DNA of 64,000 nucleotides, taken from assembly GCA_024400835.1 (NCBI GenBank), contig JAKSMC010000015.1, positions 1 to 64,000 of the forward strand, given 5' to 3'. The notes beneath the pieces are model-generated. The model searched no databases. It worked only from the letters and a program-made list of their open reading frames with translations, and had not been told where the DNA came from. Shown here in pieces: positions 43,461 to 52,690 of the stretch. Every line of letters starts with the position of its first letter. The first letter of the stretch is position 1. Origin of the DNA: Bacteroidales bacterium (GTDB lineage: Bacteria; Bacteroidota; Bacteroidia; Bacteroidales; WCHB1-69). Position numbers and translations under genes: made by a program.

Positions 43461-44789
43461 ATGAAACGAAAGATTATCAAGTATTTACAAGACTGGAAAG
43501 CACAAAAGGACAGAAAGCCGCTGATCGTGAATGGTGCCCGGCAGGTGGGCAAGACCTATTCCGTACGCGAATTTGGTCAGAGTTATGCTTCTTTCATAGA
43601 AATCAACTTTATCACGCAGCCGGAATACAAACGCATTTTCGAAAACGGCTACGCGCCAGATGAGATCATTAAATCCATCACACTCATCAATCAGAAATGC
43701 CAAATCATTCCCAATGATACGCTCATTTTTTTTGATGAATTGCAGGAATTTCCTGATTGCGCGACTTCATTGAAATTCTTCAAAGAGGACGGGCGATACG
43801 ATGTCATCTGCTCCGGTTCGCTGATGGGATTGAACTACAAGGAAATCACATCCAACAGTGTGGGCTACAAAACAGATGTCACACTCTATTCCCTCGACTT
43901 TGAAGAATATCTGTGGGCATTGGGATATACGGAAGCACAAGTGGATAATATGCAGGAACATCTTACCTCACTCACCCCGTTTTCTTCGCTGGAACTGGAC
44001 ACGTATTTCAAAATTTTCACCGATTACGTCATTACAGGCGGTATGCCGGAAGTGGTCAACGATTTCTTGGGACAAGGAAATTTTTCCAACACATTGGCTC
44101 TCCAAAAGCAACTTTGCCTGGATTATGAACAAGACATCATCAAATATGCCGTCGGAATAGAAAAGGCAAGAATCCGCAACGTATATCGCAACATTCCGGT
44201 TTTCTTAGCCAAGGAGAACAAGAAGTTCCAGATTTCAAAAGTAGCTCCGGATGCGCGTTCCCGCAACTATCGAGGCAGCGTTGACTGGCTGTGTGATGCC
44301 GGAATCGTTCACCGATGCTATGCGCTCAACCACCCCGAACTGCCGTTAAAAGGCAACTACGACGAATTGAAATTCAAACTCTACTTTCACGACAACGGCC
44401 TGCTGATGGCCTCTTTGGACGAGGAAAGCAGCGATGACTTGCGGCGAAACCGCAACTTCGGAGTTTACAAAGGTGCGATATATGAAAACATCATTGCCGA
44501 AGCCTTGGTGAAATGCGGACTGCCGCTTTATTACTACAAAAAAGAGAACGCTCAGCTGGAAATGGACTTTTTCATCCGCGATGCCGAGCATCTGATTCCG
44601 ATAGAGGTTAAAGCTAAAAACGGCAGCACCATTTCTCTCAATAATTTGATTCATAGCGCATCGTATCCCCATATCACATTCGGAATAAAACTTAGCAACA
44701 ATAATATTGGCTATAACGGCAGGTTTTACACTTTCCCTTATTTTTGTGCATTTCTGTTAAAAAAATGGTTATCCTATGAAAATCGGTAG
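43461..44789 (+). CDS. AAA-type ATPase with DUF4143 nuclease-like C-terminus
   Basis: 442 residues. NGARQVGKTYSVREF is the Walker A, LIFFDELQE the Walker B, CSGSLMG the sensor. The C-terminal DUF4143 region has EMDFFIRDAEHLIPIEVKAK, a restriction-endonuclease-like D...ExK pattern. These proteins are widespread in Bacteroidota and often repeat-regulated; their function is mostly unknown, with a role in toxin-antitoxin or defence suspected. Its own promoter and operator-like region separate it from the R-M operon. Confidence 0.85.
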   Translation: MKRKIIKYLQDWKAQKDRKPLIVNGARQVGKTYSVREFGQSYASFIEINFITQPEYKRIFENGYAPDEIIKSITLINQKCQIIPNDTLIFFDELQEFPDCATSLKFFKEDGRYDVICSGSLMGLNYKEITSNSVGYKTDVTLYSLDFEEYLWALGYTEAQVDNMQEHLTSLTPFSSLELDTYFKIFTDYVITGGMPEVVNDFLGQGNFSNTLALQKQLCLDYEQDIIKYAVGIEKARIRNVYRNIPVFLAKENKKFQISKVAPDARSRNYRGSVDWLCDAGIVHRCYALNHPELPLKGNYDELKFKLYFHDNGLLMASLDEESSDDLRRNRNFGVYKGAIYENIIAEALVKCGLPLYYYKKENAQLEMDFFIRDAEHLIPIEVKAKNGSTISLNNLIHSASYPHITFGIKLSNNNIGYNGRFYTFPYFCAFLLKKWLSYENR

Positions 44790-44892
44790 TTTGGGCATAG
44801 CAATCCGTCGCTCGGCACGCAAGAAAACTATTACGGTCAATGTTGAGCGCGACAGTAGTATGAATGCCGCAGCAAACAAACCTGAAACCTGA
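44776..44892 (+). pseudogene. Possible remnant of a YgjP-like (DUF45) metallopeptidase start
   Basis: 38 codons from an ATG 14 bp inside the ATPase gene. The sequence IAIRRSARKKTITVNVERD resembles the N-terminus of DUF45/YgjP metallopeptidases (IRRSxRxKTIxLxV), which commonly lie beside type I hsdR genes. The frame runs into the GAAACCT simple repeat and stops there, so any such gene has lost its body. The similarity is short and may be chance. Confidence 0.3.
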
Positions 44893-44910
44893 AACTTGAA
44901 ACCTGAAACC
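44881..44910. repeat. Simple-repeat spacer (GAAACCT/GAAACTT)
   Basis: Units CCTGAAA, CCTGAAA, CTTGAAA, CCTGAAA in a row, directly before the bidirectional terminator. Confidence 0.7.
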
Positions 44911-44911
44911 A

Positions 44912-44951
44912 AAAGAGCGTCCCCCACGAATCGCAGAGGACGCTCTTTTTT
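44912..44951. terminator. Bidirectional rho-independent terminator
   Basis: Stem AAAGAGCGTCC with its complement at 44938-44948, T tract on the plus strand and A tract before it, so it can end both the ATPase transcript and, on the minus strand, hppA. Confidence 0.75.
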
Positions 44952-44999
44952 GTTTATTATTCAATCAGTTCACTGTTTTCAGTTCACTGACCTCTATTC

Positions 45000-47231
45000 T
45001 TACAACAAGGAGAATGCTACGGTAAGACCAGCCATTACGATGGATACCATACTCATCAATTTGATAAGGATGTTCAAGGAAGGACCGGATGTGTCTTTGA
45101 ACGGGTCACCAACGGTGTCGCCAACGACAGTAGCCTTGTGGTTGTCAGAACCCTTGCCACCGAAGTTGCCTTCTTCGACATACTTCTTAGCATTGTCCCA
45201 TGCACCACCGGAGTTGGCCATGAAGATAGCCAATACGAAACCACAACCCAGACCGCCAACAAGCAGACCGAGAACACCTGCCACGCCGAGGATGACACCC
45301 GTCAAAATCGGAGCGAGGATGGCGAGGATGGACGGCAACAACATTTCGTGTTGTGCACCCTTTGTGGAGATAGCCACGCAACGTGCGTAGTCAGGAGTAC
45401 CTTCACCCGTGAGGATACCCTTGATTTCACGGAACTGACGACGAACTTCTTCTACCATCTTCTGGGCAGCACGACCAACAGCGTTCATCGTGAGACCGCA
45501 GAACAAGAAGGCCATCATAGAACCGATGAATACGCCAACGAGCACTTTCGGGTTCATCAAGCTGACATTGTACCAGCTCATAAAGTCGATAAGAGTAGCA
45601 TTGGAGAGTTCTTCAGCTGTCTTTTCAACGCCTTCAGCGACGTATGCCAAACCGTCAGATGCGCCATCAGCGATACGGATGAGGGCCATCTTGATTTCTT
45701 CTACATAGGAAGCAAGCAATGCGAGAGCGGTCAAAGCAGCAGAACCGATGGCGAAACCTTTACCTGTAGCAGCGGTAGTGTTGCCAAGTGCGTCGAGAGC
45801 GTCAGTACGTTTACGAACTTCAGGTTCAAGACCGCTCATTTCAGCGTTACCACCAGCATTGTCGGCGATAGGACCGTAAGCATCCGTTGCCAAAGTGATA
45901 CCGAGCGTAGAAAGCATACCTACAGCAGCAATACCGATACCGTACAAACCGAGAGAGAGGTTTTGAGCGGTGAAAGCGATTTGGAAACCGTTAGCGCACA
46001 AGAAAGCGAGGATGATAGCCACGCCAATGGTGAGCACTGGAATAACGGTAGAAATCATACCGAGACCAAGACCGGAAATGATAACGGTAGCAGGACCAGT
46101 TTGAGAAGATTCAGCCACCTTTTGGGTAGGTTTGTAAGATTGAGAAGTGTAATATTCAGTGGATTTACCAATGATTACACCAGCGAGAAGACCAACGACG
46201 ACAGAAAGGGAAACGTGCCACCACATAGCATCTTGCGTACCGAAAACGAGTGCGAAGATTACGAAAGTAGCGATAGCGATAAGGATAGCAGCAGTGTTGG
46301 TACCACGGCTGAGGGCCTTAAGCAATTGGGTCATGTTAGCTTCTTCTTTCGTACGAACGATGAAGATACCGATGATAGAAAGGATAACGCCGACAGCAGC
46401 AATCATCATTGGAGCGAGGATAGATTTCATCTGCATTTCAGCACCGATGGTAGCGAAAGCAGCAGCACCGAGAGCCATCGTAGAGAGGATGGAGCCAGCG
46501 TATGATTCGTAAAGGTCAGCGCCCATACCGGCAACGTCGCCTACGTTGTCACCAACGTTATCAGCGATAGTAGCGGGGTTACGTGGGTCATCTTCAGGGA
46601 TGTTGAATTCCGTCTTACCAACGAGGTCGGCGCCAACGTCAGCAGCCTTGGTGTAGATACCGCCGCCAACACGAGCGAAGAGAGCCTGTGTGGAAGCACC
46701 CATACCGAAGGTCAGCATCGTAGTGGTGATGATGACGAGATGGTTGGTTTCAGGAATGCAGGCGTTGAGGATGAGGAACCATGCGGAGACGTCCAAAAGG
46801 GCGAGACCAACAACCGTGAGGCCCATGACAGCACCACTACGGAAAGCCACTTGCAAACCTTTGTTCAAGGATTGGCGAGCGCCGTTAGCGGTACGTGCAG
46901 AAGCATAGGTGGCGGTCTTCATACCGAGGAAGCCTGCCAAACCGGAGAAGAAACCACCGGTGAGGAATGCGAACCACACCCAGCCGTTCTGCAAATCGAA
47001 CAGGGACATTACAAAGAACAAAACAGCCAAGATGACGAACACGATGGTCACCACTTTGTACTGTTGTTTCAAATAAGCCATAGCGCCTTTGCGCACGTGA
47101 GCTGCAATTTCGCGCATTGTAGGAGTACCTTCATCTTCTTTCAACATTCTGCGATAGAAGAAAAATGCAAAACCCAGCGCTACGATGGATGCGATGAACA
47201 CAATCCATACATACTTTACAAGATTTTCCAT
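45000..47231 (-). CDS. hppA: Membrane-bound ion-pumping pyrophosphatase
   Basis: 743 residues, about 16 membrane helices. The substrate site is intact: [40 protein letters not shown] and, near the C-terminus, a second acidic site with [19 protein letters not shown]. The enzyme hydrolyses pyrophosphate to pump H+ and/or Na+ outward. The stretch [14 protein letters not shown] has Ala where K+-independent enzymes have Lys, so it is probably K+-dependent; that fits Na+ pumping but does not prove it. Minus-strand promoter element at 47301-47309. Confidence 0.95.
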   Translation of the reverse strand: MENLVKYVWIVFIASIVALGFAFFFYRRMLKEDEGTPTMREIAAHVRKGAMAYLKQQYKVVTIVFVILAVLFFVMSLFDLQNGWVWFAFLTGGFFSGLAGFLGMKTATYASARTANGARQSLNKGLQVAFRSGAVMGLTVVGLALLDVSAWFLILNACIPETNHLVIITTTMLTFGMGASTQALFARVGGGIYTKAADVGADLVGKTEFNIPEDDPRNPATIADNVGDNVGDVAGMGADLYESYAGSILSTMALGAAAFATIGAEMQMKSILAPMMIAAVGVILSIIGIFIVRTKEEANMTQLLKALSRGTNTAAILIAIATFVIFALVFGTQDAMWWHVSLSVVVGLLAGVIIGKSTEYYTSQSYKPTQKVAESSQTGPATVIISGLGLGMISTVIPVLTIGVAIILAFLCANGFQIAFTAQNLSLGLYGIGIAAVGMLSTLGITLATDAYGPIADNAGGNAEMSGLEPEVRKRTDALDALGNTTAATGKGFAIGSAALTALALLASYVEEIKMALIRIADGASDGLAYVAEGVEKTAEELSNATLIDFMSWYNVSLMNPKVLVGVFIGSMMAFLFCGLTMNAVGRAAQKMVEEVRRQFREIKGILTGEGTPDYARCVAISTKGAQHEMLLPSILAILAPILTGVILGVAGVLGLLVGGLGCGFVLAIFMANSGGAWDNAKKYVEEGNFGGKGSDNHKATVVGDTVGDPFKDTSGPSLNILIKLMSMVSIVMAGLTVAFSLL

Positions 47232-47300
47232 AAATAAAATTGTTTTAAAGTGTTAATAATTAGAATTATATAATATTTCTTACTTTTTTTCACGAAAAGC

Positions 47301-47309
47301 GCAAAAATA
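47301..47309 (-). promoter_or_regulatory. Promoter -7 element for hppA
   Basis: TATTTTTGC on the minus strand, 70 bp before the hppA start. Confidence 0.5.
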
Positions 47310-47423
47310 AAAAAAATACTATATAAATAATACTTTGCTAAAAAGTATGGCGAAGGAGAGTTTAAGGTTTAAAGCTAATGGCTAACAGCTAACGACTAAT
47401 GGCAAACATTACCTCTATTTTTG

Positions 47424-47432
47424 TATCTTTGC
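47424..47432 (+). promoter_or_regulatory. Promoter -7 element for the threonine-synthase-like gene
   Basis: TATCTTTGC, 20 bp before the ATG at 47452. A TTTAAGG/CTAATGG simple repeat precedes it at about 47358-47400. Confidence 0.6.
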
Positions 47433-47451
47433 GCCCCTAAAAAATTCTATT

Positions 47452-48678
47452 ATGAATAACAAGTACAAACTCGTATGCACCAAGTGCGGAAAGGTCATCG
47501 AAGACTTTGCACAATGGTTTGAAATGAACCAGCAATGTGACTGCGGATGCAAGCGCGCAGATGTAGTTTACTCTGCTGATTACCATAAGATTACAGAACT
47601 CACAAAAGCCGAACACAGGCCTGAGAACTTCTATCACTACTTCGATTTCCTGCCTGTGATGGACAAGGCGAACATCGTCTCCTTTGGCGAAGGTGCCATC
47701 CCCATCGAGGAGTGGGATTTCTTAGAAAAATTTGCCAAAGAGAAATACGGCATCGACTGCAAGGCTATGGTCTATCGCAACGACCTGAACGGCGGCACCA
47801 ACACTTTCAAAGACATAGCCGCATCATTGGCAGCGTCCGTCTTCAAAGAGAACGGCGTTAAGGAGTTCTGCGTGGCCTCCACCGGCAACACCGCAACGGC
47901 CTACAGCCGCTATTTAGCCAAAGCCGGCATCAAGTTCACCGTGTTCGTTCCCAACGACGTATGTCCTGACACCGTAGAAGCCATCCGTTCCTACGGTCAG
48001 AACGTGGTCATCAGCGAAGGCAACTACGGAGCCGCCAAGAAAGAGGCTGCCGACTTCCATCAGAAGAACCACGTACTGATGTCCGCCGGCAACATCGACC
48101 CGCTGCGCGTGGAGGGCAAAAAGACTATGGTGTTCGAATATCTCCGCCAGATCGGCAAGATGCCCGACGTCTATATCCAAGCCGTAGCCGGCGGCACGGG
48201 CCCCATCGCTTTGGACAAAGGCGTGCGCGATATGCAGACCACGTTCCCAGACGTGAAGCTGCCCCGTATGCTGCTCATCCAACAGGACACCTGCGACCCG
48301 ATGGTCCAAGGCTGGAACAATGCCGTGGCCAACAACTTCCCCGAAGGTTATGAGAACGACTACCCCGTCATTGCCAACCCGAAGACGATGGTATCCATCC
48401 TCTCCACAGGCAATCCCGGGATGTTCCCCATCGTAGCCCCAATCGTGAGAAAGAGCGGCGGCACGTTCCTGCAAGTCAAGGAAAGCGACCTCGTGGATTT
48501 CGGCAAGCTGGTCAAGAAAGAGCGCGGCATCTACTTCGGACCTGCCTCCATCGTCTGCCTCGCCGGATTCTTCAAAGCATTGGAAAGCGGACAAATCCAT
48601 AACGGAGAGACGGTTCTGCTCAACACCGGCGAAGGTGCGGCAAGGGCACAGTTCTTCAAGGATCTGATTGACAAATAG
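47452..48678 (+). CDS. thrC: Threonine-synthase-like PLP enzyme with N-terminal zinc ribbon
   Basis: 408 residues. The first 35 residues hold a zinc ribbon (CTKCG and CDCGC). The PLP fold type II core follows, with the Schiff-base Lys in GGTNTFKDIAAS, the phosphate-binding loop AVAGGTGPIA and STGNTATAYSRY. Threonine synthase turns O-phosphohomoserine into threonine. Related ribbon-bearing enzymes make cysteate or other beta-substituted amino acids, so the reaction is not certain. Aspartate-semialdehyde dehydrogenase, which feeds the same pathway, is 4 kb away. Confidence 0.75.
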   Translation: MNNKYKLVCTKCGKVIEDFAQWFEMNQQCDCGCKRADVVYSADYHKITELTKAEHRPENFYHYFDFLPVMDKANIVSFGEGAIPIEEWDFLEKFAKEKYGIDCKAMVYRNDLNGGTNTFKDIAASLAASVFKENGVKEFCVASTGNTATAYSRYLAKAGIKFTVFVPNDVCPDTVEAIRSYGQNVVISEGNYGAAKKEAADFHQKNHVLMSAGNIDPLRVEGKKTMVFEYLRQIGKMPDVYIQAVAGGTGPIALDKGVRDMQTTFPDVKLPRMLLIQQDTCDPMVQGWNNAVANNFPEGYENDYPVIANPKTMVSILSTGNPGMFPIVAPIVRKSGGTFLQVKESDLVDFGKLVKKERGIYFGPASIVCLAGFFKALESGQIHNGETVLLNTGEGAARAQFFKDLIDK

Positions 48679-48785
48679 GCATTTTTCAACAAAAAGAGCC
48701 GACGAAACGTCATTGCGTCTTAAAAAGTTCTATGCGTCTTTGCGAGATAGACTTTGCGCCTCTGCGGTAAAAAACATTCTGACTA

Positions 48786-49586
48786 ATGAAGAAATATGCA
48801 AATAAAGTAGTGTGGATTACGGGGTCTTCGTCCGGGATAGGACGGGCCACGGCCATGCGTTTCGCCCAAGAGGGTGCCACTTTGATTCTGACAGCGCTCG
48901 AAGCCGACCTGCTGCAAGACGTGAGAACGGAATGTCTGAGCCTCGGCTCACCATCCGTCACCACCCTGCCCTTCGACCTGTCGCAGATTGACGATCTGCC
49001 CAGATTGGCAGAAAACGCCCTGAGCGCCTACGGGCATATAGACGTATTCTACAACAACGCCGGCATCAGCCAACGCGGCACCACGGTGGAAACGGACATG
49101 AAGGTCATCCGCAAGGTTATGGACATCGACTACTTCGCGCCCGTCATCCTCACCAAGGCAGTGCTGCCCAGAATGATTGAGCAAGGCGGCGGTCAATTAG
49201 CGGTCACCACGAGCATCAACGGCTGTTTCGGGTTCCCGCTGCGCTGCGCCTACTCGTCGGCCAAGCACGCATTGTACGGCTTTTTCGAGACAATCGCCGC
49301 TGAAAACTACAAGGACAACATCCGCGTCACCATCGTCACGCCGGGCCGCGTGCAAACCAACATTTCCCTAAACGCACTGGAAAAAGACGGCAGCAAACAC
49401 GGCAAGATGGACGCAGGACAGGCCAACGGCATAACCCCGGAAAAGGCCGCTGACAAAATCGTCAACGCCATCTACAAAAAGAAAAACGAAGTCCTCGTCG
49501 GCAGCGGCGAACTCGTAATGGTCTATATCAAGCGCTTCTTCCCGAGGCTTTGCGCCAAAATCGCCAGAAGCATTAACGCGATGTGA
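48786..49586 (+). CDS. Short-chain dehydrogenase/reductase
   Basis: 266 residues, classical SDR. TGSSSGIGRA cofactor loop, NNAGIS after strand four, catalytic Ser in TTSINGCFG, and YSSAKHAL giving the Tyr-x3-Lys pair. PGRVQTNISLNAL and the GDGSKHGKMD-like segment are typical of the DHRS7-like branch, which acts on lipid or steroid-type ketones. The preceding 107-bp spacer holds the TGCGTCTTTGCGAGA/CTTTGCGCCTCTGCGG simple repeat common between genes in some bacteria. Substrate unknown. Confidence 0.85.
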   Translation: MKKYANKVVWITGSSSGIGRATAMRFAQEGATLILTALEADLLQDVRTECLSLGSPSVTTLPFDLSQIDDLPRLAENALSAYGHIDVFYNNAGISQRGTTVETDMKVIRKVMDIDYFAPVILTKAVLPRMIEQGGGQLAVTTSINGCFGFPLRCAYSSAKHALYGFFETIAAENYKDNIRVTIVTPGRVQTNISLNALEKDGSKHGKMDAGQANGITPEKAADKIVNAIYKKKNEVLVGSGELVMVYIKRFFPRLCAKIARSINAM

Positions 49587-49612
49587 CAAGCTAAATTCAA
49601 AATCTAAAAATC

Positions 49613-49637
49613 TATAGGGACGCATCGAACACGTCCA
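49613..49637. repeat. Possible decayed palindromic element
   Basis: TAGGGACGCATCGAACACG followed by TCCAC resembles a degenerate form of the island palindromes (GTAGAGACG...CGTCTCTAC). It lies in the spacer before the threonine aldolase gene and is the only likely copy outside the 27-43 kb island. Confidence 0.35.
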
Positions 49638-49661
49638 CAACGACAAAAAACATACAACCCA

Positions 49662-50690
49662 ATGAGAAGTTTCGGCAGTGACAACAATTCCGGAGTTCAT
49701 CCGAAGATTATGGAAGCCTTGATGCTTGCCAACTCCGACCATTCCCTGGCCTACGGAGACGACTTATGGACAGAGCAGGCAATAGCAGATCTGAAAGCCT
49801 GTTTTGGCGAAAACGCAGAACCATTCTTTGTTTTTAACGGAACAGGCGCTAACGTCTGCGCCATCCGTGCGTGTTGCAGGCCCTGGGAGTCCGTAATCTG
49901 TGCCAAGAGTGCGCACATAGCCGTCGACGAATGCGGAGCGCCCGGGTATCTGAGCGGTGCCGCCGTCAAAGAAATTGACACACCCAACGGCAAACTAACG
50001 CCCGAATTGGTCAAGCCCCAGTTGCACGGCTTCGGCTTCGAGCACCATTCTCAACCCAAGCTCATCTACATCTCACAGGTCAGCGAACTCGGCACGGTAT
50101 ATACAACCGACGAAATTCGCGCTTTGGCAGATTTCGCCCACTCCTACGGCATGTACCTCCATATGGATGGCGCACGCATTGCCAACGCGGCTGTCGCCTT
50201 AGGCAAAACCGTCAAGGAGATATCCGTAGACTGCGGCGTGGACATTCTCAGTTTCGGCGGCACCAAAAACGGCTGCATGATGGCCGAATCCGTCATCTCC
50301 TTCCGCCCCGAGCTTGCTGAAAATATGAAGTACCTCCGCAAGCAGTCCAGCCAACTTTGCTCCAAGATGCGTTATCTTTCCGCCCAATTCTCTGCCTACG
50401 TCAAAGACGGGCTGCTATATCGCAACGCGCAAAACGCCAATGATATGGCAAAACTACTTCGAGCAGAACTTGAAACGCTCGGATGCGAATTCACACAGCA
50501 GACGGATGCCAACACCCTGTTGCTGAAAATGCGCCCCGAAATTGCAGACGAGTTAGTGAAAAATCATTTCTTCTACGTCTGGGACGAAGACACCAACGAA
50601 ATCCGTTTCGTTACATCCTGGGACACAACGGCACAGGACATCCAGGAAATGATTACAGACTTGAAAGCACTTTTATCAAGCAATAAATAA
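49662..50690 (+). CDS. Low-specificity L-threonine aldolase family protein
   Basis: 342 residues, PLP fold type I. SDNNSGVHPKIMEAL at the start, FNGTGANV, the cofactor Asp in HMDGARIANA and Schiff-base Lys in SFGGTKNG. It cleaves threonine or allo-threonine to glycine and acetaldehyde. It lies among other threonine-related genes (47452 and 52691), though not in one operon with both. Confidence 0.88.
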   Translation: MRSFGSDNNSGVHPKIMEALMLANSDHSLAYGDDLWTEQAIADLKACFGENAEPFFVFNGTGANVCAIRACCRPWESVICAKSAHIAVDECGAPGYLSGAAVKEIDTPNGKLTPELVKPQLHGFGFEHHSQPKLIYISQVSELGTVYTTDEIRALADFAHSYGMYLHMDGARIANAAVALGKTVKEISVDCGVDILSFGGTKNGCMMAESVISFRPELAENMKYLRKQSSQLCSKMRYLSAQFSAYVKDGLLYRNAQNANDMAKLLRAELETLGCEFTQQTDANTLLLKMRPEIADELVKNHFFYVWDEDTNEIRFVTSWDTTAQDIQEMITDLKALLSSNK

Positions 50691-50707
50691 TTAAAAAACA
50701 TATCCTC

Positions 50708-52114
50708 ATGAAAAAATTATTCCTTATCTCATTAGCCGTCAGCAGCATCCTCTTTGCTGGCGCACAGAACATCAACAAGAACGGCGGGCTGTCCAAGGAC
50801 CAAATCAAGGCGCTGCAGAGTTCTTATAAATCCACAGGTGCCGACAAAGCGCTTCGCAACGCCGTAGTCACCAACGACATCAACAAGTTGGCCAAAAACT
50901 ACGACAACAACACCGCCTTCGACGCACATTTCTCCAACCAAGTGCCCTCCAAGGCCATCACCGACCAGGAATCTTCCGGCCGCTGCTGGATGTTCACGGG
51001 TATGAACGTATTACGCGCAAAAGCCATCAAAAAGTACGACCTTCCGTCCGACTTCCAATTCTCCCAGTGCTACACATTCTTCTGGGACCAACTCGAGAAA
51101 TCAAATCTCTTCCTGCAGGCAATCCTCGACAACCGCGCCAAATCTATGGAAGATGAGAACGTGAAATGGCTGTTCCAAAATCCGCTGAGCGACGGCGGCC
51201 AGTTCACCGGTATTGCCAACTTGGTGACCAAATACGGCATCATGCCCAAAGAAGCCATGCCTGAGACATACAGCACGAATCACACTTCGCAAATCTCCTC
51301 TCTCATCAAACTGAAACTGCGCGAAGACGCTCTCGTACTGCGCGACATGGCTAACAACAAAAGCACCACAGAAAAGCAACTTCAAGACAAGAAGATGGAG
51401 ATGCTGCAGACTGTTTACAGAATGCTCGCAGTATCCTTTGGCGAACCGCCTGCCGAGTTCACCTGGACACAGCGCGACTCCAAAGGCAATGTGGTCAGCA
51501 CGGAGACATACACCCCGAAATCCTTCGCCGAAAAATTCGCCAACGAAGATTTCAGCACCTATTATATGGTCATGAACGACCCGACCCGCGATTACTACAA
51601 GGTTTATGAAATCGAATACGACCGCCACGTCTATGACGGACAAAACTGGAAATTCCTCAACCTGCCGATGAACGAAATCGCCGATATGGCCATCGCATCC
51701 ATCAAGGACAGCACCAACATGTACTTCTCCTGCGATGTCGGCAAATTCCTCGACCGCGACTTAGGCTATATGGACGTCAACAACTACGATTACGGTTCCC
51801 TTTTCGGCACCACCTTCAATATGGACAAAAAGCAACGTATCGCCACCTACGCCAGCATGTCATCACACGCCATGACCCTCTGCGCTGTCGATCTCGACAA
51901 AGACGGCAAGCCGCTCAAATGGATGGTTGAAAACAGTTGGGGCAGCAAATACGGCCACAACGGCTTCCTCATCATGACCAACGAATGGTTCAACGAATAT
52001 ATGTTCCGCTTGGTTGTGGAATCCAAATATATTCCTGCAGCCACCCTTAAACTTTTCGATCAAAAACCTATCATGCTCCCCGCTTGGGACCCATTGTTTG
52101 CCCCAGAAGAGTAA
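50708..52114 (+). CDS. Exported C1-family aminopeptidase (PepC/bleomycin hydrolase-like)
   Basis: 468 residues with a signal peptide (MKKLFLISLAVSSILFAGAQ). Papain-like catalytic residues: Cys in SSGRCWMFTGMNV, His in MSSHAMTLCAVD, Asn in MVENSWGSKYG. Bleomycin-hydrolase-type enzymes are usually cytoplasmic hexameric aminopeptidases; the signal peptide points to periplasmic peptide breakdown, as in other Bacteroidota. It starts 17 bp after the threonine aldolase gene. Confidence 0.88.
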   Translation: MKKLFLISLAVSSILFAGAQNINKNGGLSKDQIKALQSSYKSTGADKALRNAVVTNDINKLAKNYDNNTAFDAHFSNQVPSKAITDQESSGRCWMFTGMNVLRAKAIKKYDLPSDFQFSQCYTFFWDQLEKSNLFLQAILDNRAKSMEDENVKWLFQNPLSDGGQFTGIANLVTKYGIMPKEAMPETYSTNHTSQISSLIKLKLREDALVLRDMANNKSTTEKQLQDKKMEMLQTVYRMLAVSFGEPPAEFTWTQRDSKGNVVSTETYTPKSFAEKFANEDFSTYYMVMNDPTRDYYKVYEIEYDRHVYDGQNWKFLNLPMNEIADMAIASIKDSTNMYFSCDVGKFLDRDLGYMDVNNYDYGSLFGTTFNMDKKQRIATYASMSSHAMTLCAVDLDKDGKPLKWMVENSWGSKYGHNGFLIMTNEWFNEYMFRLVVESKYIPAATLKLFDQKPIMLPAWDPLFAPEE

Positions 52115-52150
52115 TTTATTAGGTTTTAATCATTTATAAAAATATCAATT

Positions 52151-52570
52151 ATGAAAAAGACGTTCATCACACTGCTCATCATTTTTTTCGGAACAGCAGT
52201 ATTCGCTCAGAAAGCCGATGATATCTGCGGTATTTTTCACTCTGTAGATCCTTTCTCCAAAGAAGGTTCCCAATGTGAAATCTACAAAGCAGCAGACGGC
52301 ACTTACGAAGCAAAAGTCGTTTGGGTTGAAAATCCTAAAAAGAAAAACCAACTCGGTTTGGTGTTCATGACCGGCCTTACTTATAATGCCAAAGATAAAG
52401 AATATCAAAACGGCAAATTGAAATATCCGGGTAAAAAGGGAACTTACAAAACCTACATCCGCATGGTCAATGACAACAAGACGCTGAAGATGCGCGGTTA
52501 CCTCGGCGTATCCGTCTTCGGCATGACCGTTGACTGGACCCGCGAATCCAAAATCAGAACGCAAAAATAA
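52151..52570 (+). CDS. DUF2147 exported protein
   Basis: 139 residues with a signal peptide (MKKTFITLLIIFFGTAVFAQ). The mature part fits DUF2147: an opening DDICGIFHSVD in place of the usual WxT, then EIYKAADGTYEAKVVWV, then KMRGYLGVSVFGMTVDWTR at the end. The family forms a small lipocalin-like barrel of unknown role. It lies 36 bp after the peptidase, possibly in the same transcript, and ends at a strong terminator. Confidence 0.8.
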   Translation: MKKTFITLLIIFFGTAVFAQKADDICGIFHSVDPFSKEGSQCEIYKAADGTYEAKVVWVENPKKKNQLGLVFMTGLTYNAKDKEYQNGKLKYPGKKGTYKTYIRMVNDNKTLKMRGYLGVSVFGMTVDWTRESKIRTQK

Positions 52571-52585
52571 CCGGCAACCCATCAT

Positions 52586-52629
52586 AACGAAAGCAGGTGC
52601 TTCGAGAAATCGGAGCACCTGCTTTCGTT
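52586..52629 (+). terminator. Strong hairpin after the DUF2147 gene
   Basis: A 16-bp stem, AACGAAAGCAGGTGCT at 52586-52601 pairing with 52614-52629, around a 12-nt loop. A TTTAAGG simple repeat follows at 52632-52660. Confidence 0.7.
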
Positions 52630-52631
52630 AT

Positions 52632-52660
52632 GAAGTTTAAGGTTTAAGGTTTAAAGTTTA
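52632..52660. repeat. Simple-repeat spacer (TTTAAGG units)
   Basis: AGTTTAAGGTTTAAGG followed by TTTAAAGTTTAAC, the complement of the AAACCTT words in the other spacers. Confidence 0.65.
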
Positions 52661-52690
52661 ACAGATAAAGGCAAATGGCTAACGGCCATC

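Noticed and set aside
45138..46505. Open frame of 455 codons opposite hppA
   Set aside because: Antisense of a clear pyrophosphatase; rich in Ser, Thr, Glu and Asp as expected from the complement of membrane-protein codons.
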